Counted from the stretch's first letter, positions 16,888 to 27,139 are shown. The stretch: DNA of 64,000 nucleotides from Altererythrobacter sp. C41 (GCF_016803135.1 NZ_JAEVFE010000004.1:260501-324500); one strand, 5' to 3'. Made by a program: numbers and translations. The notes: a model not told the origin generated them from the sequence alone.

Positions 16888-19040
16888 GCGCCGCTTCCTT
16901 CCAGGCGCAGCTTGGGCACCGCGCCCGCCTTCAGCGCCGCGCCGCGGCCCGAGAGCGAGGGATTGCTCATGAAGTAGTCGTGGCAGTTGAAGCCGCCTTC
17001 GCCCATGCGCATGCGCGCGTACTCCCCGTCCGGCTGCAACTGCCAGCTCTGTTCGGTGTCCAGGATGTTCGCCAGCATGACCTGCTCGAGCACCTGGTCG
17101 TGGACCGTCTTGTTCGCCAGCGGCACCAGCACTTCCACCCGCCGGTCGAGATTGCGGCTCATCGCGTCGGCGGAGGTCAGGTAGACGGCGGCATGCTTGC
17201 TCGGCAGGCGGTGCCCGTTTCCGAAAGCCCAGACGCGGCTGTGTTCGAGAAACCGGCCGATGATCGACTTGACCTCGATGTTCTCTGACAGGCCGGGCAC
17301 GCCCGCGCGCAGGCAGCATATGCCGCGCACCACGAGCTGGATCTCCACTCCCGCCGCGCTCGCGGCGTAGAGCCGGTCGATCAGTTCGCTGTGGGTGATC
17401 GCGTTGAGCTTGGCCCAGATGCCGGCGGGCCGGCCGGCGCGGGCGTTCGCGATCTCGCGGTCGATCAGCTCGAACAGCTTTTCCTTCAGTCCGATCGGAG
17501 AGATCGCCAGGCATTCGGTGCTGCGCGGCTCGACGTAGCCGGTGATGAAGTTGAACAGCTTGGCCGCGTCCCGCCCGAGCGCCTGATCGGCGGTGAAGTA
17601 GCTGAGGTCGGTATAGATCCGCGCGTTGGTGGGGTGATAGTTGCCGGTGCCGAAGTGGCAGTAGGTGCGGTAGCCTTCCTCCTCGCGCCGGACGACCAGG
17701 CTGACCTTGGCGTGGGTCTTCCAGTCCATGAAGCCGTAGATGACCTGCACGCCGGCGCGCTCGAGCTCCGCCGCCCAGTGCAGGTTGCGCTCCTCGTCGA
17801 AGCGGGCCTTGAGCTCGACCACGGCGGTCACTGCCTTGCCCGCCTGTGCCGCATCGATCAGCGCGGCGATCACCGGCGACTGGTCGCCGGCGCGGTAGAG
17901 CGTCTGCTTGATCGAGACGACCGCCGGATCGACCGCCGCCTGGTGGAGGAAGTCGACGACCACCTCGAAGCTCTCGTAAGGGTGCTGGATCACGATGTCC
18001 TTCTCGCGGATGGCGGAGAAGCAGTCGCCGTCGTGCGCCAGGATGCGCTCGGGATAGCGCGAGGCGAAGGGCGCGAACTTGAGGTCCGGGCGCGGTTCGC
18101 CGCAGATCGCGCTCAGGTGGCGCAGGCCGAGCATGCCGGCGGTCTTGGCGACCATCGCCGTATCGACGTCGAACTGCTCGCGCAGCAGCGCCTCGGCCGC
18201 GGGGTCGCAGTTCTCGTCGAGCTCGAGCAGCACCGCGCGTCCGCGCCGCCGCCGCTGGATCGCGGTGCGGAACAGGCGGACGAGGTCCTCGGCTTCCTCC
18301 TCCACCTCGATGTCGCTGTCGCGCAGCACGCGGAACAGGCCGTCGCCGAGAATGCGGAAGCCGGGGAAGAGCTGGTCGGCATAGCGCACGATCAGCTTCT
18401 CGATCGCGACGTAGATTGCCTCCTCACCCGGCACCCGCACGAAGCGCGGGGCGCCGCTGGGGATCAGGACCATCTCGACCAGATCGGGCTGGCGCTTGCC
18501 GCGCTTCAACCGGAACAGCACGCCCATGCCGAGGTTGGCGACGAAGGGGAAGGGGTGTGAGGGATCGATTGCCTGCGGCGTGATCAGCGGCAGGATGTCG
18601 GTCGTGAAGTAGGTCACCAGCCAGGCGCGCTGGCGCTCGTCCAACTGGTCGATCTCCGCGATCAGGATGCCCTCTGCGGCGAGCAGGCCGCGCAGCGTCT
18701 CCAGCGTGCGCTGCTGCCGGCTGTCGAGCGCGAGCACCTGCTCGCGGATCGCGGCGAGCTGCTGGCGCGGATCCAGCCCGTCGATCGCGGTCGTCTCGAT
18801 CCCCCGAGTCGCCTGGCCCTCGAGCCCGGCGATCCGGATCATCGTGAACTCGTCGAGATTGCTGGCCGAGATCGACAGGAAGCGCAGCCGTTCGAGCAGC
18901 GGATAGCGCTCGTTCTCCGCCTCCGCCAGCACCCGCCGGTTGAACGAAAGCCAGGAAAGCTCGCGGTTGACGTACCGCTCCGCCGGCGCCGCGCTGCCGC
19001 CTTCGGCCCGCTCGGCCGCGCCCTGCGTGAGTACGTCCAT
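16884..19040 (-). CDS. ppk1: Polyphosphate kinase 1
   Basis: A 718-residue enzyme that reversibly polymerises the gamma phosphate of ATP into polyphosphate. NRELSWLSFNRRVLAEAEN opens the N domain; DWKTHAKVSLV contains the expected autophosphorylated histidine, His443; HFGTGNYHPTNARIYTDLS and ARPAGIWAKLNAITHSELID mark the phospholipase-D-like C domains. ATG at 19040 (MDVLTQGAAER) is chosen; the frame stays open to 19172. It is divergent from a LysR gene and heads the ppk1-ppx operon. Confidence 0.96.
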   Translation of the reverse strand: MDVLTQGAAERAEGGSAAPAERYVNRELSWLSFNRRVLAEAENERYPLLERLRFLSISASNLDEFTMIRIAGLEGQATRGIETTAIDGLDPRQQLAAIREQVLALDSRQQRTLETLRGLLAAEGILIAEIDQLDERQRAWLVTYFTTDILPLITPQAIDPSHPFPFVANLGMGVLFRLKRGKRQPDLVEMVLIPSGAPRFVRVPGEEAIYVAIEKLIVRYADQLFPGFRILGDGLFRVLRDSDIEVEEEAEDLVRLFRTAIQRRRRGRAVLLELDENCDPAAEALLREQFDVDTAMVAKTAGMLGLRHLSAICGEPRPDLKFAPFASRYPERILAHDGDCFSAIREKDIVIQHPYESFEVVVDFLHQAAVDPAVVSIKQTLYRAGDQSPVIAALIDAAQAGKAVTAVVELKARFDEERNLHWAAELERAGVQVIYGFMDWKTHAKVSLVVRREEEGYRTYCHFGTGNYHPTNARIYTDLSYFTADQALGRDAAKLFNFITGYVEPRSTECLAISPIGLKEKLFELIDREIANARAGRPAGIWAKLNAITHSELIDRLYAASAAGVEIQLVVRGICCLRAGVPGLSENIEVKSIIGRFLEHSRVWAFGNGHRLPSKHAAVYLTSADAMSRNLDRRVEVLVPLANKTVHDQVLEQVMLANILDTEQSWQLQPDGEYARMRMGEGGFNCHDYFMSNPSLSGRGAALKAGAVPKLRLEGSGA

Positions 19041-19079
19041 GGAAGTGCCAAGCCCTCGCAGACCCACTTGCAAGCCGCG

Positions 19080-19098
19080 TGTTACGCTTGTGTGACAC
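19080..19098 (-). promoter_or_regulatory. Possible PhoB box upstream of ppk1
   Basis: On the minus strand TGTCA and CGTAA start 11 bases apart, the periodicity of PhoB direct repeats (consensus CTGTCAT-N4-CTGTCAT). The second half matches poorly. The location, about 45 bases before the ppk1 start in the divergent gap, fits phosphate control but is not proof. Confidence 0.25.
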
Positions 19099-19146
19099 GG
19101 CGCCCGATTGCGGCAGAGGCGGCTTGCCGCTATCCGCACCGGCACG

Positions 19147-19950
19147 ATGAAGCGCACGCACCTGCCCCTCAACGCCCTGCGCGTTTACGACGCCGCCGCG
19201 CGGCACCTCTCCTTCACCCGCGCCGCGGACGAGCTGGCGGTGACGCCGGCCGCCGTCGGCCAGCAGATACGCGCGCTCGAGGATCACCTCGGCACCGTGC
19301 TGTTCCGCCGCACCTCGAAGGGGCTGGAGCTGACCGAGGAAGGGCTCGCCGGGCTCGACGCGCTGCGCGAAGGGTTTCTGAAGTTCGAAGAGTCGGTCCA
19401 GTCGATGCAGGCCGGGCAGGCGAGCGACCGCTACACGATCGCCGCCCCGCGCGAGTTCTACGCCCAGTGGCTCGCCCCGCGCCTGTCCGCCTTCCGCAAG
19501 GCCAACCCCGGCATCCGCTTCCGCTTCGTGGCCGACGAGCATGCCGACTTCACCGAGACCAACCTCGACGTCGCCGTGCGCCTGGTCGACGGGCCGGGCG
19601 AGCTGGAGGGCGTCGAGCTCGCCCCGGCACGCCGCGTGGTCGTCGCCGCCAAGGACGCGCCCGAGGAAGTACTGAGCGCCTGGATCGACTGGCCCGGCGC
19701 CCCGCTGCCCGAAGGCGCCGAGCCGACGGTCGAGGTCGGCAACGCCGGTCAGGCCCTGTCGAGCGCGATCGCCGGGCTGGGCAAGGCGGTGCTCCCGTAC
19801 CTGCTGGTGGAAGACGCGCTGGAGGACGGCCGCCTGACGGTGCTCGAAGGCCCGGACGAAGGGCGCCGTGCGTACTGGCTCGTCGCCCCGCTGCCCCAGT
19901 GGCGGCAGAAGAAGGTCAAGACGCTGGTCGCCTTCCTCACCGCCGCCTAG
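19147..19950 (+). CDS. LysR-family transcriptional regulator (GcvA-like)
   Basis: A 267-residue regulator. The N-terminal winged helix reads LPLNALRVYDAAARHLSFTRAADELAVTPAAVGQQIRALED and LGTVLFRRTSKGLELTEEG, closest in style to GcvA. The effector-binding domain is short compared with the usual ~300-residue length. It is transcribed divergently from ppk1, so it may regulate ppk1-ppx or itself. The stop overlaps the stop of the converging 97-residue gene. Confidence 0.88.
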   Translation: MKRTHLPLNALRVYDAAARHLSFTRAADELAVTPAAVGQQIRALEDHLGTVLFRRTSKGLELTEEGLAGLDALREGFLKFEESVQSMQAGQASDRYTIAAPREFYAQWLAPRLSAFRKANPGIRFRFVADEHADFTETNLDVAVRLVDGPGELEGVELAPARRVVVAAKDAPEEVLSAWIDWPGAPLPEGAEPTVEVGNAGQALSSAIAGLGKAVLPYLLVEDALEDGRLTVLEGPDEGRRAYWLVAPLPQWRQKKVKTLVAFLTAA

Positions 19951-20240
19951 CCGCCCGCGCCGCGCAGCCAGGCGAGCGCGCCCGCTTCCATCCCCTTGAA
20001 CTTGGGCCAGCCCTCCCGCGTGTCGGCGAGGGGCGCAACAAGCAGCGCGGCGCCGGCCGGCAACTGCCGCTTGATCCGGTGGTAGAGCCGCGAGCGGCTC
20101 AGCCAGCTGCGGACCAGCCACAGCGTTTCCGCCAGCGGATGCCCGTCGCCGTGCAGGTCGAGCCCGCCGGGCACCTCCGCCGCCGGATCGATCCACAGCA
20201 GGTAGAGCGCCGCGCCCTCGTCCCCAGCCGAGCCGGCCAT
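19947..20240 (-). CDS. Hypothetical 97-residue protein
   Basis: MAGSAGDEGAALYLLWIDP is followed by a region with ETLWLVRSWLSRSRLYHRIKRQ and GAALLVAPLADTREGWPKFK. It looks like a small soluble alpha/beta protein. No signal peptide or known motif is seen. It starts 2 bases after the upstream 51-residue membrane protein, so the two are probably one transcript. Function unknown. Confidence 0.65.
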   Translation of the reverse strand: MAGSAGDEGAALYLLWIDPAAEVPGGLDLHGDGHPLAETLWLVRSWLSRSRLYHRIKRQLPAGAALLVAPLADTREGWPKFKGMEAGALAWLRGAGG

Positions 20241-20242
20241 CC

Positions 20243-20398
20243 TCAGCCCAGCAGCCGCACGAGGATCGTCAGCACGACGAACGCCGCGAGCCCCGCGATG
20301 AAGATCAGCCGGTTGCGCCGCTTGCGCAGGACGATCTCCGCCCCGCGCGCGTCCTGCGCCTCGATATGGATCGCCTCGTCCCGCTCGGGTTCGCTCAT
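20243..20398 (-). CDS. Small single-pass membrane protein (51 residues)
   Basis: MSEPERDEAIHIEAQDARGA is an acidic cytoplasmic head. RKRRNR is a positive-inside anchor, and LIFIAGLAAFVVLTILVRLLG is one transmembrane helix that ends the protein. This is a tail-anchored layout. GAGGAGACGAGCG directly before the ATG provides a good ribosome binding site. It pairs with the 97-residue gene downstream. Confidence 0.7.
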   Translation of the reverse strand: MSEPERDEAIHIEAQDARGAEIVLRKRRNRLIFIAGLAAFVVLTILVRLLG

Positions 20399-20489
20399 CG
20401 CTCGTCTCCTCACGGGACCAACGGTCGACCCGGTGGGGCGGGTTCCCGTTCGCCCGGCGCCGCAAGGGCCTCGGGCGGGAAGGGGGTGT

Positions 20490-20545
20490 TGACACGAGTG
20501 ACACGGTCCCCGGGGCAAGTGTCACCTTGCATGTCATGTGTAACC
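20490..20545. promoter_or_regulatory. Cluster of GTGACAC/GTGTCAC motifs, possible operator
   Basis: TGACAC (20490-20495) and GTGACAC (20498-20504) face GTGTCAC (20519-20525) around a CCCCGGGG core, followed by ATGTCATGTG at 20531. The GTGACAC/GTGTCAC pair is a perfect inverted repeat with a 14-base spacer. It lies about 100 bases upstream of the 51-residue gene and downstream of the arsenic operon. The remainder of 20399-20822 holds no convincing gene. Confidence 0.4.
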
Positions 20546-20704
20546 TTGCGGCATGGCTGCGAGCCCCTGCGTCCCGGTGTGCCGTGCTGCCGGTAGCGCG
20601 CCGCGACGCTCCGCCCGGGGCTTGCGGGTGGAAGCGAACGACCCCCGGCAGGCCAGGGCCTGCCACGGCGCCGCATGCGGCTCCATCAGCGCTGATTGGG
20701 TTCA

Positions 20705-20728
20705 CGCAAGGACGCGAAGACACGAAGG
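20705..20728 (+). repeat. Three 8-base imperfect direct repeats
   Basis: CGCAAGGA, CGCGAAGA and CACGAAGG follow each other without spacing. They lie in the gene-free stretch between the 51-residue gene and acr3. The meaning is unknown; it may be a fragment of a dispersed repeat. Confidence 0.4.
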
Positions 20729-20822
20729 GGCAGGCGACTCGGTCGGACATAGCCCGCAAGCAGATTGCAAATTTTCGGCGTGTAGGAAAATGGTTTGTGA
20801 GCGAGCGTCGACCGGCCCCGGA

Positions 20823-21905
20823 TCAGCCGTCCGGGAACGCGCCGCGGGTCCGGTTGGCGAGCGCGACCAGCGAGAGCATCACCGGCACTTCCACCAGCAC
20901 GCCCACCACCGTCGCCAGGGCCGCGCCGCTGCCGAGCCCGAACATCCCGATCGCGACCGCCACGGCGAGCTCGAAGAAGTTCGAGGTGCCGATCAGCGCG
21001 CAGGGCGCGGCGATCGCGTGCGGCACGCGCCAGGCCTTCGCCGCGCCATAGGCGATGAGGAAGATGCCGTAGCTCTGGATCACGATCGGCACGGCGATCA
21101 GCGCGACGAGGAGCGGCCGCGCGAGAATGGTTTCGGCCTGGAAGCCGAACAATAGCACCACGGTCACGAGCAGCCCGAGGATCGAGAGCGGCTTGAGGCG
21201 GCCGGTGAAGCGATCCACCGCGCCCGGATCGCCGTGGTGCGCGGCGAGGAGCCGGCGGCGGACGAATGCGCCCGCCGCAAGCGGCACGACGACGTAGAGC
21301 GCGACCGAGAGAAGCAGCGTCTCCCACGGCACGGCGATGTCGGCGACCCCGAGCAGCAGGGCGACGATCGGCGCGAAGGCGACGATCATCACCAGATCGT
21401 TCACCGCCACCTGCACCAGCGTATAGGCCGGATCGCCTTTGGTAAGCTGCGACCAGACGAACACCATGGCGGTGCAGGGCGCGGCGCCAAGCAGGATCAG
21501 CCCCGCGATGTATTCCCTCGCGTCGGCCGGCGCGATCAGATCGGCGAAGACGACTTCGAAGAACAGCACGCCGAGCGCGGCCATGGTGAAGGGCTTGACG
21601 AGCCAGTTCACCACCAGCGTGATGATGAGGCCCCTGGGCTTGTCGCCGACCCGGCGCACGGCCGAGAAATCGACCGCCACCATCATCGGGAAGATCATCG
21701 CCCAGATCAGGACCGCGACCACGAGATTGACCGAGGCATATTCGATCGCGGCGAGCGCGCCGAAGATGTCCGGCGCGAGACTGCCGAGCGCAAGGCCGCA
21801 AAGGATCGCGCCGGCGACCCACAGCGAGAGCCATTTCTCGAACAGGCCCAGGCCCGCGGCGCGGGTGTCGATGGGCGCGGCAGGACTGGCAGCGGATGCG
21901 CTCAT
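20823..21905 (-). CDS. acr3: ACR3-type arsenite efflux permease
   Basis: A 360-residue ten-helix permease that extrudes As(III) using the proton gradient. The essential cysteine motif [13 protein letters not shown] (Cys144) and the conserved [14 protein letters not shown] in the ninth helix are both intact, as is [14 protein letters not shown]. It is the last gene of the ars operon and overlaps arsC by four bases (ATGA). Confidence 0.95.
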   Translation of the reverse strand: MSASAASPAAPIDTRAAGLGLFEKWLSLWVAGAILCGLALGSLAPDIFGALAAIEYASVNLVVAVLIWAMIFPMMVAVDFSAVRRVGDKPRGLIITLVVNWLVKPFTMAALGVLFFEVVFADLIAPADAREYIAGLILLGAAPCTAMVFVWSQLTKGDPAYTLVQVAVNDLVMIVAFAPIVALLLGVADIAVPWETLLLSVALYVVVPLAAGAFVRRRLLAAHHGDPGAVDRFTGRLKPLSILGLLVTVVLLFGFQAETILARPLLVALIAVPIVIQSYGIFLIAYGAAKAWRVPHAIAAPCALIGTSNFFELAVAVAIGMFGLGSGAALATVVGVLVEVPVMLSLVALANRTRGAFPDG

Positions 21906-22402
21906 CGTCCGTCCGCCTCCTGCCCGATCGCGTGCAGCCGTTCGCGCAGCGCGACATCCTCGAGGCTGTCGGCTGGCAGGGCGAGCATCAGATCGATCCG
22001 CCGCTTGAGCATGCGGAACGCATCGAGGAAAGCCGCGGCTTTCTCCGCATCGCTCCCGTCGACTGCCGCAGGATCGGGAATGCCCCAGTGCGCGCTGACC
22101 GGCCGGCCCGGCCAGACGGGGCAGGTTTCCGCCGCCGCGCTGTCGCAGACCGTGAAGATCAGATCGAACTGCGGACCTTGCGCGAACTCGTTCCAGCTTT
22201 TCGAGCGGTATCCATCAGCCGGATAGCCCAGCTTGTCGAGCGTATGGATAGCCCAGGGACTGACCGTTCCGGCCGGATTGCTGCCGGCGCTGAAGGCGCG
22301 GAATCGGCCGTCGCCGTCGCGGTTGAGGATCGCTTCGGCGAGGATCGAGCGAGCGGAATTGCCGGTACAGAGGAACAGCACGTTCAGCGGCTGGGTCGGC
22401 AT
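21902..22402 (-). CDS. arsC: Arsenate reductase, low-molecular-weight phosphatase type
   Basis: A 166-residue enzyme of the LMW protein tyrosine phosphatase fold. The phosphate-binding CX5R loop [11 protein letters not shown] uses Cys12 and Arg18. A second cysteine pair in [17 protein letters not shown] (Cys86, Cys94) can relay the disulfide to a thioredoxin or similar reductant. It converts As(V) to As(III) for export by Acr3. It starts 8 bases after arsI. A tyrosine phosphatase role is less likely given the operon. Confidence 0.92.
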   Translation of the reverse strand: MPTQPLNVLFLCTGNSARSILAEAILNRDGDGRFRAFSAGSNPAGTVSPWAIHTLDKLGYPADGYRSKSWNEFAQGPQFDLIFTVCDSAAAETCPVWPGRPVSAHWGIPDPAAVDGSDAEKAAAFLDAFRMLKRRIDLMLALPADSLEDVALRERLHAIGQEADGR

Positions 22403-22410
22403 CGTGGGTC

Positions 22411-22890
22411 TCAGCAGCAGGACACGGAAGGAGCCGAGGCGTTTGCAGCCTTCGGCACGCAGCAGGCATCGGAGGCCGCATTCGTCGAGGCGAGCTGCGC
22501 AAGGTCGGGATTGCCGCCGTAGGTCGTGCTTTCGCCGTCGGTCAGGAAGGCTTCCCACACGACGCCGTCGGGGTCGGCGATCCAGCTCTTCTCCGACTTC
22601 GCGTAGCAACACGTGGTCGCGCCTTCTTCCAGCACGGGCCGGTCGGCCGCCTTGAGGCGGGCGTAGACTTCGGCGAGCTCGTCGCCGTTCTCCACCTGCA
22701 GCCCGACGTGCTCGATACCCGTCGATGCGCCTTCGCGCAGCGAGACAGCGAAATTGATCCGCGGGTCTTCGAGCATCCACTTGGCGTAGTCGCTCTTCAC
22801 CACGCTCGGCTCAGCACCGAACAGCTTGTTGTAGAAGGCGATCGATCGGTCGAGATCGGTCACGCCGACATGGACATGAAAGCGCTTCAT
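22411..22890 (-). CDS. arsI: ArsI/CadI-family C-As lyase (organoarsenical demethylase)
   Basis: A 159-residue vicinal-oxygen-chelate dioxygenase. The three metal ligands expected for ArsI are in place: His5 (FHVHVGV), His61 (GIEHVGLQV) and Glu113 (VWEAFL). The vicinal cysteine pair Cys94-Cys95 in TTCCYAKSEKSW is the known trivalent-arsenical binding site. Two further pairs (Cys143-144 and Cys158-159) sit in a flexible C-terminal tail. ArsI cleaves the carbon-arsenic bond of trivalent methyl- and aromatic arsenicals. It overlaps arsR (TGATG). Confidence 0.88.
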   Translation of the reverse strand: MKRFHVHVGVTDLDRSIAFYNKLFGAEPSVVKSDYAKWMLEDPRINFAVSLREGASTGIEHVGLQVENGDELAEVYARLKAADRPVLEEGATTCCYAKSEKSWIADPDGVVWEAFLTDGESTTYGGNPDLAQLASTNAASDACCVPKAANASAPSVSCC

Positions 22891-23228
22891 CACGCGGTCC
22901 TTTTCGTTTGGGGAGGGCAGGTGGAGGCATCGTCGGCGCAGGGAACGCCGCCGCAGCAATTCTCGGTCAGGTAGCCCATCAGCGCGTTCATCGCGGCATA
23001 GTCGGCCGAATAGATGATCGATCGGCTTTCGCGCCGCTGGGTCACGAGCCCGGCGTTGGTGAGCTGGGCGAGGTGGAAGCTCATCGACGAAGGCGGAACG
23101 TCGAGACTGTCGGCGAGCGCGCCGGCTGCCATTCCGTCCTCGCCCGCCTGTACCAGCAGGCGAAATGCGGCGAGGCGGTGTTCCTGGGCCAGAGCGGACA
23201 GGGCGCGTATGGTGTCAACCGCTTCCAT
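22890..23228 (-). CDS. arsR: ArsR-family arsenite-responsive repressor
   Basis: A 112-residue winged-helix repressor. SSMSFHLAQLTNAGLVTQRRESRSIIYSADY is the DNA-binding region. There is no CVCDL metal site in the recognition helix; instead cysteines cluster at the C-terminus (Cys91, Cys92, Cys97, Cys104 in ENCCGGVPCADDASTC), as in repressors that sense arsenite through C-terminal thiols. It is the first gene of the operon and lies just downstream of a perfect palindrome at 23244-23261. Confidence 0.92.
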   Translation of the reverse strand: MEAVDTIRALSALAQEHRLAAFRLLVQAGEDGMAAGALADSLDVPPSSMSFHLAQLTNAGLVTQRRESRSIIYSADYAAMNALMGYLTENCCGGVPCADDASTCPPQTKRTA

Positions 23229-23243
23229 GGGGTACTTTCAATG

Positions 23244-23261
23244 ATTCGATAACTATCGAAT
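23244..23261. promoter_or_regulatory. Probable ArsR operator
   Basis: ATTCGATA-AC-TATCGAAT is a perfect 8+8 inverted repeat 15 bases before the arsR start, in an AT-rich promoter stretch. The position and size fit an ArsR-family homodimer site giving autorepression. Confidence 0.8.
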
Positions 23262-23327
23262 TATAGAATTGTGGAAGGTGAGACAAGATGCAATTTTCGT
23301 GATGTCGGGCGTCGCCTCGGTACCCTT

Positions 23328-23355
23328 CGTCATCCCAGCTTTCGCTGGGATGACG
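23328..23355. repeat. Tight palindromic hairpin repeat (GTCATCCC type)
   Basis: CGTCATCCCAGC, loop TTTC and GCTGGGATGACG form a perfect 12-bp stem. The arm sequence recurs at 14297-14372 and 24179-24282. It lies between the ars operon and the str operon promoter, and has no T-tract. Confidence 0.8.
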
Positions 23356-23425
23356 GCGGGGTGTAACGATGTAGTGACTAGAACGCAGCGATCCGACGCC
23401 GGGAAGGGCAGCGGTGCGCCGGTTC

Positions 23426-23454
23426 TTGACCGTGAGCCCGAATCCCCCTAAGGG
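23426..23454 (+). promoter_or_regulatory. Candidate promoter of the str operon
   Basis: TTGACC and TAAGGG are separated by exactly 17 bases; the -35 element is near consensus. It gives a leader of about 325 bases before rpsL that contains a terminator-like hairpin (23527-23556), a second hairpin at 23562-23582 and a two-armed repeat (23645-23723). No other strong promoter is visible before rpsL. Confidence 0.5.
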
Positions 23455-23526
23455 CGCGCTCATCCGAAACGGGGTGCGCTCCGCGTCGGTCAGATAGAGC
23501 TGAACATTGCCGGTCATGTCCCGGAG

Positions 23527-23556
23527 GCCTTGGCGCTGAGCGCTGGAGGCTTTTTT
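23527..23556 (+). terminator. Terminator-like hairpin in the rpsL leader
   Basis: GCCT..GCGC..GCGC..AGGC forms an interrupted hairpin followed by six T. No gene ends upstream on this strand, so it could attenuate the str operon transcript. GAAGCGCC/GGTGCTTC forms a second hairpin immediately after it. Confidence 0.45.
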
Positions 23557-23644
23557 CTATTGAAGCGCCCTTGGGGTGCTTCGGGGCAGCCGTCAAAGTA
23601 ACCCGGTGTCCGTGACCCGGGTGGAGTGTTTCAGGCTCGCTACC

Positions 23645-23723
23645 GAGCTCCCGCGCAGGCGGGAGCCTCAGGCCGCAGGCGGTGCGCCGGTGGCACGAGG
23701 TCCCCGCCTTCGCGGGGACTCAG
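23645..23723. repeat. Two-armed hairpin repeat, family A copy 1 (rpsL leader)
   Basis: The left arm GAGCTCCCGCGCAGGCGGGAG continues into CCTCAG; the right arm GAGGTCCCCGCCTTCGCGGGG continues into ACTCAG. Each arm folds on itself, and the arms are inverted relative to each other across about 30 bases. The same architecture recurs at 28803, 38054, 60046 and 61332. Confidence 0.8.
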
Positions 23724-23786
23724 GGCAGCCCAAATCTCTCCACCCTGGCCCCAGTGTCACCTCCATACGGTGAAGAGAAAGAATCT

Positions 23787-24158
23787 ATGCCGACGATCAA
23801 CCAGTTGGTCCGCCTGGGCCGCGTTCCGCAGAAGGCCAAGTCCAAGGTCCCTGCGATGGAGCAGAATCCGCAGAAGCGCGGTGTCTGCACCCGCGTCTAC
23901 ACCACGACGCCGAAGAAGCCGAACTCCGCTCTGCGCAAGGTGGCCAAGGTCCGCCTGACCAACCAGCGCGAAGTCATCTCCTACATCCCCGGCGAGGGGC
24001 ACAACCTGCAGGAGCACTCCGTGGTGCTGATCCGCGGCGGCCGTGTGCGCGACCTTCCGGGCGTGCGCTACCACGTGCTGCGCGGCGTGCTCGACACGCA
24101 GGGCGTGAAGGACCGCAAGCAGAGCCGTTCGAAGTACGGCGCCAAGCGGCCCAAGTAA
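23787..24158 (+). CDS. rpsL: 30S ribosomal protein S12
   Basis: 123 residues, full length. S12 monitors codon-anticodon pairing in the decoding centre. [17 protein letters not shown] carries the conserved Lys43. In [14 protein letters not shown] the residue at position 88 is Arg, where E. coli and most bacteria have Lys; Lys-to-Arg there is a known streptomycin-resistance change. It is the first gene of the str operon. Confidence 0.98.
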   Translation: MPTINQLVRLGRVPQKAKSKVPAMEQNPQKRGVCTRVYTTTPKKPNSALRKVAKVRLTNQREVISYIPGEGHNLQEHSVVLIRGGRVRDLPGVRYHVLRGVLDTQGVKDRKQSRSKYGAKRPK

Positions 24159-24178
24159 GGGGCGCGCAGCTCTTCACC

Positions 24179-24282
24179 CGTCATCCCCGCGCAAGCGGGG
24201 ACCCAGGGCGGGTTCGAAGGGCGGTTTGGTTTTCAGGCGCCGCGCTTTGCCTCCCTGGGCTCCCGCTTTCGCGGGAGTGACG
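24179..24282. repeat. Two-armed hairpin repeat between rpsL and rpsG
   Basis: The left arm CGTCATCCCCGCGCAAGCGG runs into GGACCCAGG; the right arm CCTGGGCTCCCGCTTTCGCG runs into GGAGTGACG. They are inverted across a 45-base spacer. It lies inside the str operon transcript, so it forms RNA structure between two ribosomal genes. Confidence 0.8.
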
Positions 24283-24322
24283 AAGGAGGGAAGGGCAGGG
24301 GCCAAGATAAGGAATACATCCG

Positions 24323-24793
24323 ATGTCACGTCGTCGTCGTCCCGAGAAGCGGGAGATCCTGCCTGATCCGAAGTTCGGAGATCAGGTGCTGTCCAAGTTC
24401 ATGAACAACCTCATGCTCGACGGAAAGAAATCCGTCGCCGAGCGTATCGTCTATGGCGCGCTCGACACCGTCGAGGCGAAGGCCAAGGCCGATCCGATCG
24501 CGCTGTTCCACGACGCGCTGAACAATGTCGCGCCGCAGGTCGAGGTCCGCAGCCGCCGCGTCGGCGGTGCGACCTATCAGGTGCCGGTCGAGGTTCGGCC
24601 CGAGCGTGCCCAGGCGCTGGCGATCCGCTGGCTGATCACCGCCGCCCGCGGGCGTGCGGAAACCACCATGGCGGCGCGTCTGTCGGGCGAGCTGCTCGAT
24701 GCGGCGAACAACCGGGGCAACGCGGTCAAGAAGCGGGAAGACACGCACCGCATGGCCGACGCCAACCGCGCGTTCTCGCACTACCGCTGGTAA
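24323..24793 (+). CDS. rpsG: 30S ribosomal protein S7
   Basis: 156 residues, the standard bacterial length. [20 protein letters not shown] opens the protein, and [23 protein letters not shown] is the rRNA-binding core. S7 nucleates assembly of the 30S head, and in E. coli represses its own operon by binding the rpsL-rpsG intergenic mRNA; here that gap is occupied by a hairpin repeat. Confidence 0.98.
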   Translation: MSRRRRPEKREILPDPKFGDQVLSKFMNNLMLDGKKSVAERIVYGALDTVEAKAKADPIALFHDALNNVAPQVEVRSRRVGGATYQVPVEVRPERAQALAIRWLITAARGRAETTMAARLSGELLDAANNRGNAVKKREDTHRMADANRAFSHYRW

Positions 24794-24879
24794 GGCGGGG
24801 ACCGGCGGGGATCGCTCGTCGCAGGGAAGCGGGCCGGGCCGGCGTCTGCCGCAGGCCGGTCCGCTTCCCGCGAGACGTC

Positions 24880-24907
24880 TTCAACCGGTCACAGAGTTAA
24901 CTATATG
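24880..24907 (+). promoter_or_regulatory. Weak candidate internal promoter before fusA
   Basis: TTCAAC and TATATG are 16 bases apart in the rpsG-fusA gap, about 45 bases before the fusA start. The -35 match is partial, so it may only supplement transcription from the rpsL promoter. Confidence 0.28.
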
Positions 24908-24951
24908 GGGCGCGCTTCTCCGCCGCTCCTAACGAACCCGAGGAATTTCCC

Positions 24952-27045
<2,094 letters not shown>

Positions 27046-27139
27046 GGCTGGGCAAGCGTCTAGGGGCGGCGCCTGATTCACCTGGGTGCCGCCCGCGACT
27101 TTGGTGAAATTCAATCTGACAGACAGAGGTTACACGCAA

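Noticed and set aside
23215-23517. 100-codon minus-strand ORF upstream of arsR
   Set aside because: It runs through the hairpin repeat at 23328 and the ars promoter and shows no motif; repeat-encoded residues are common in spurious ORFs here.
23440-23535. tRNA gene in the str operon leader
   Set aside because: No cloverleaf could be formed on either strand; the region is better explained by a promoter and leader hairpins.
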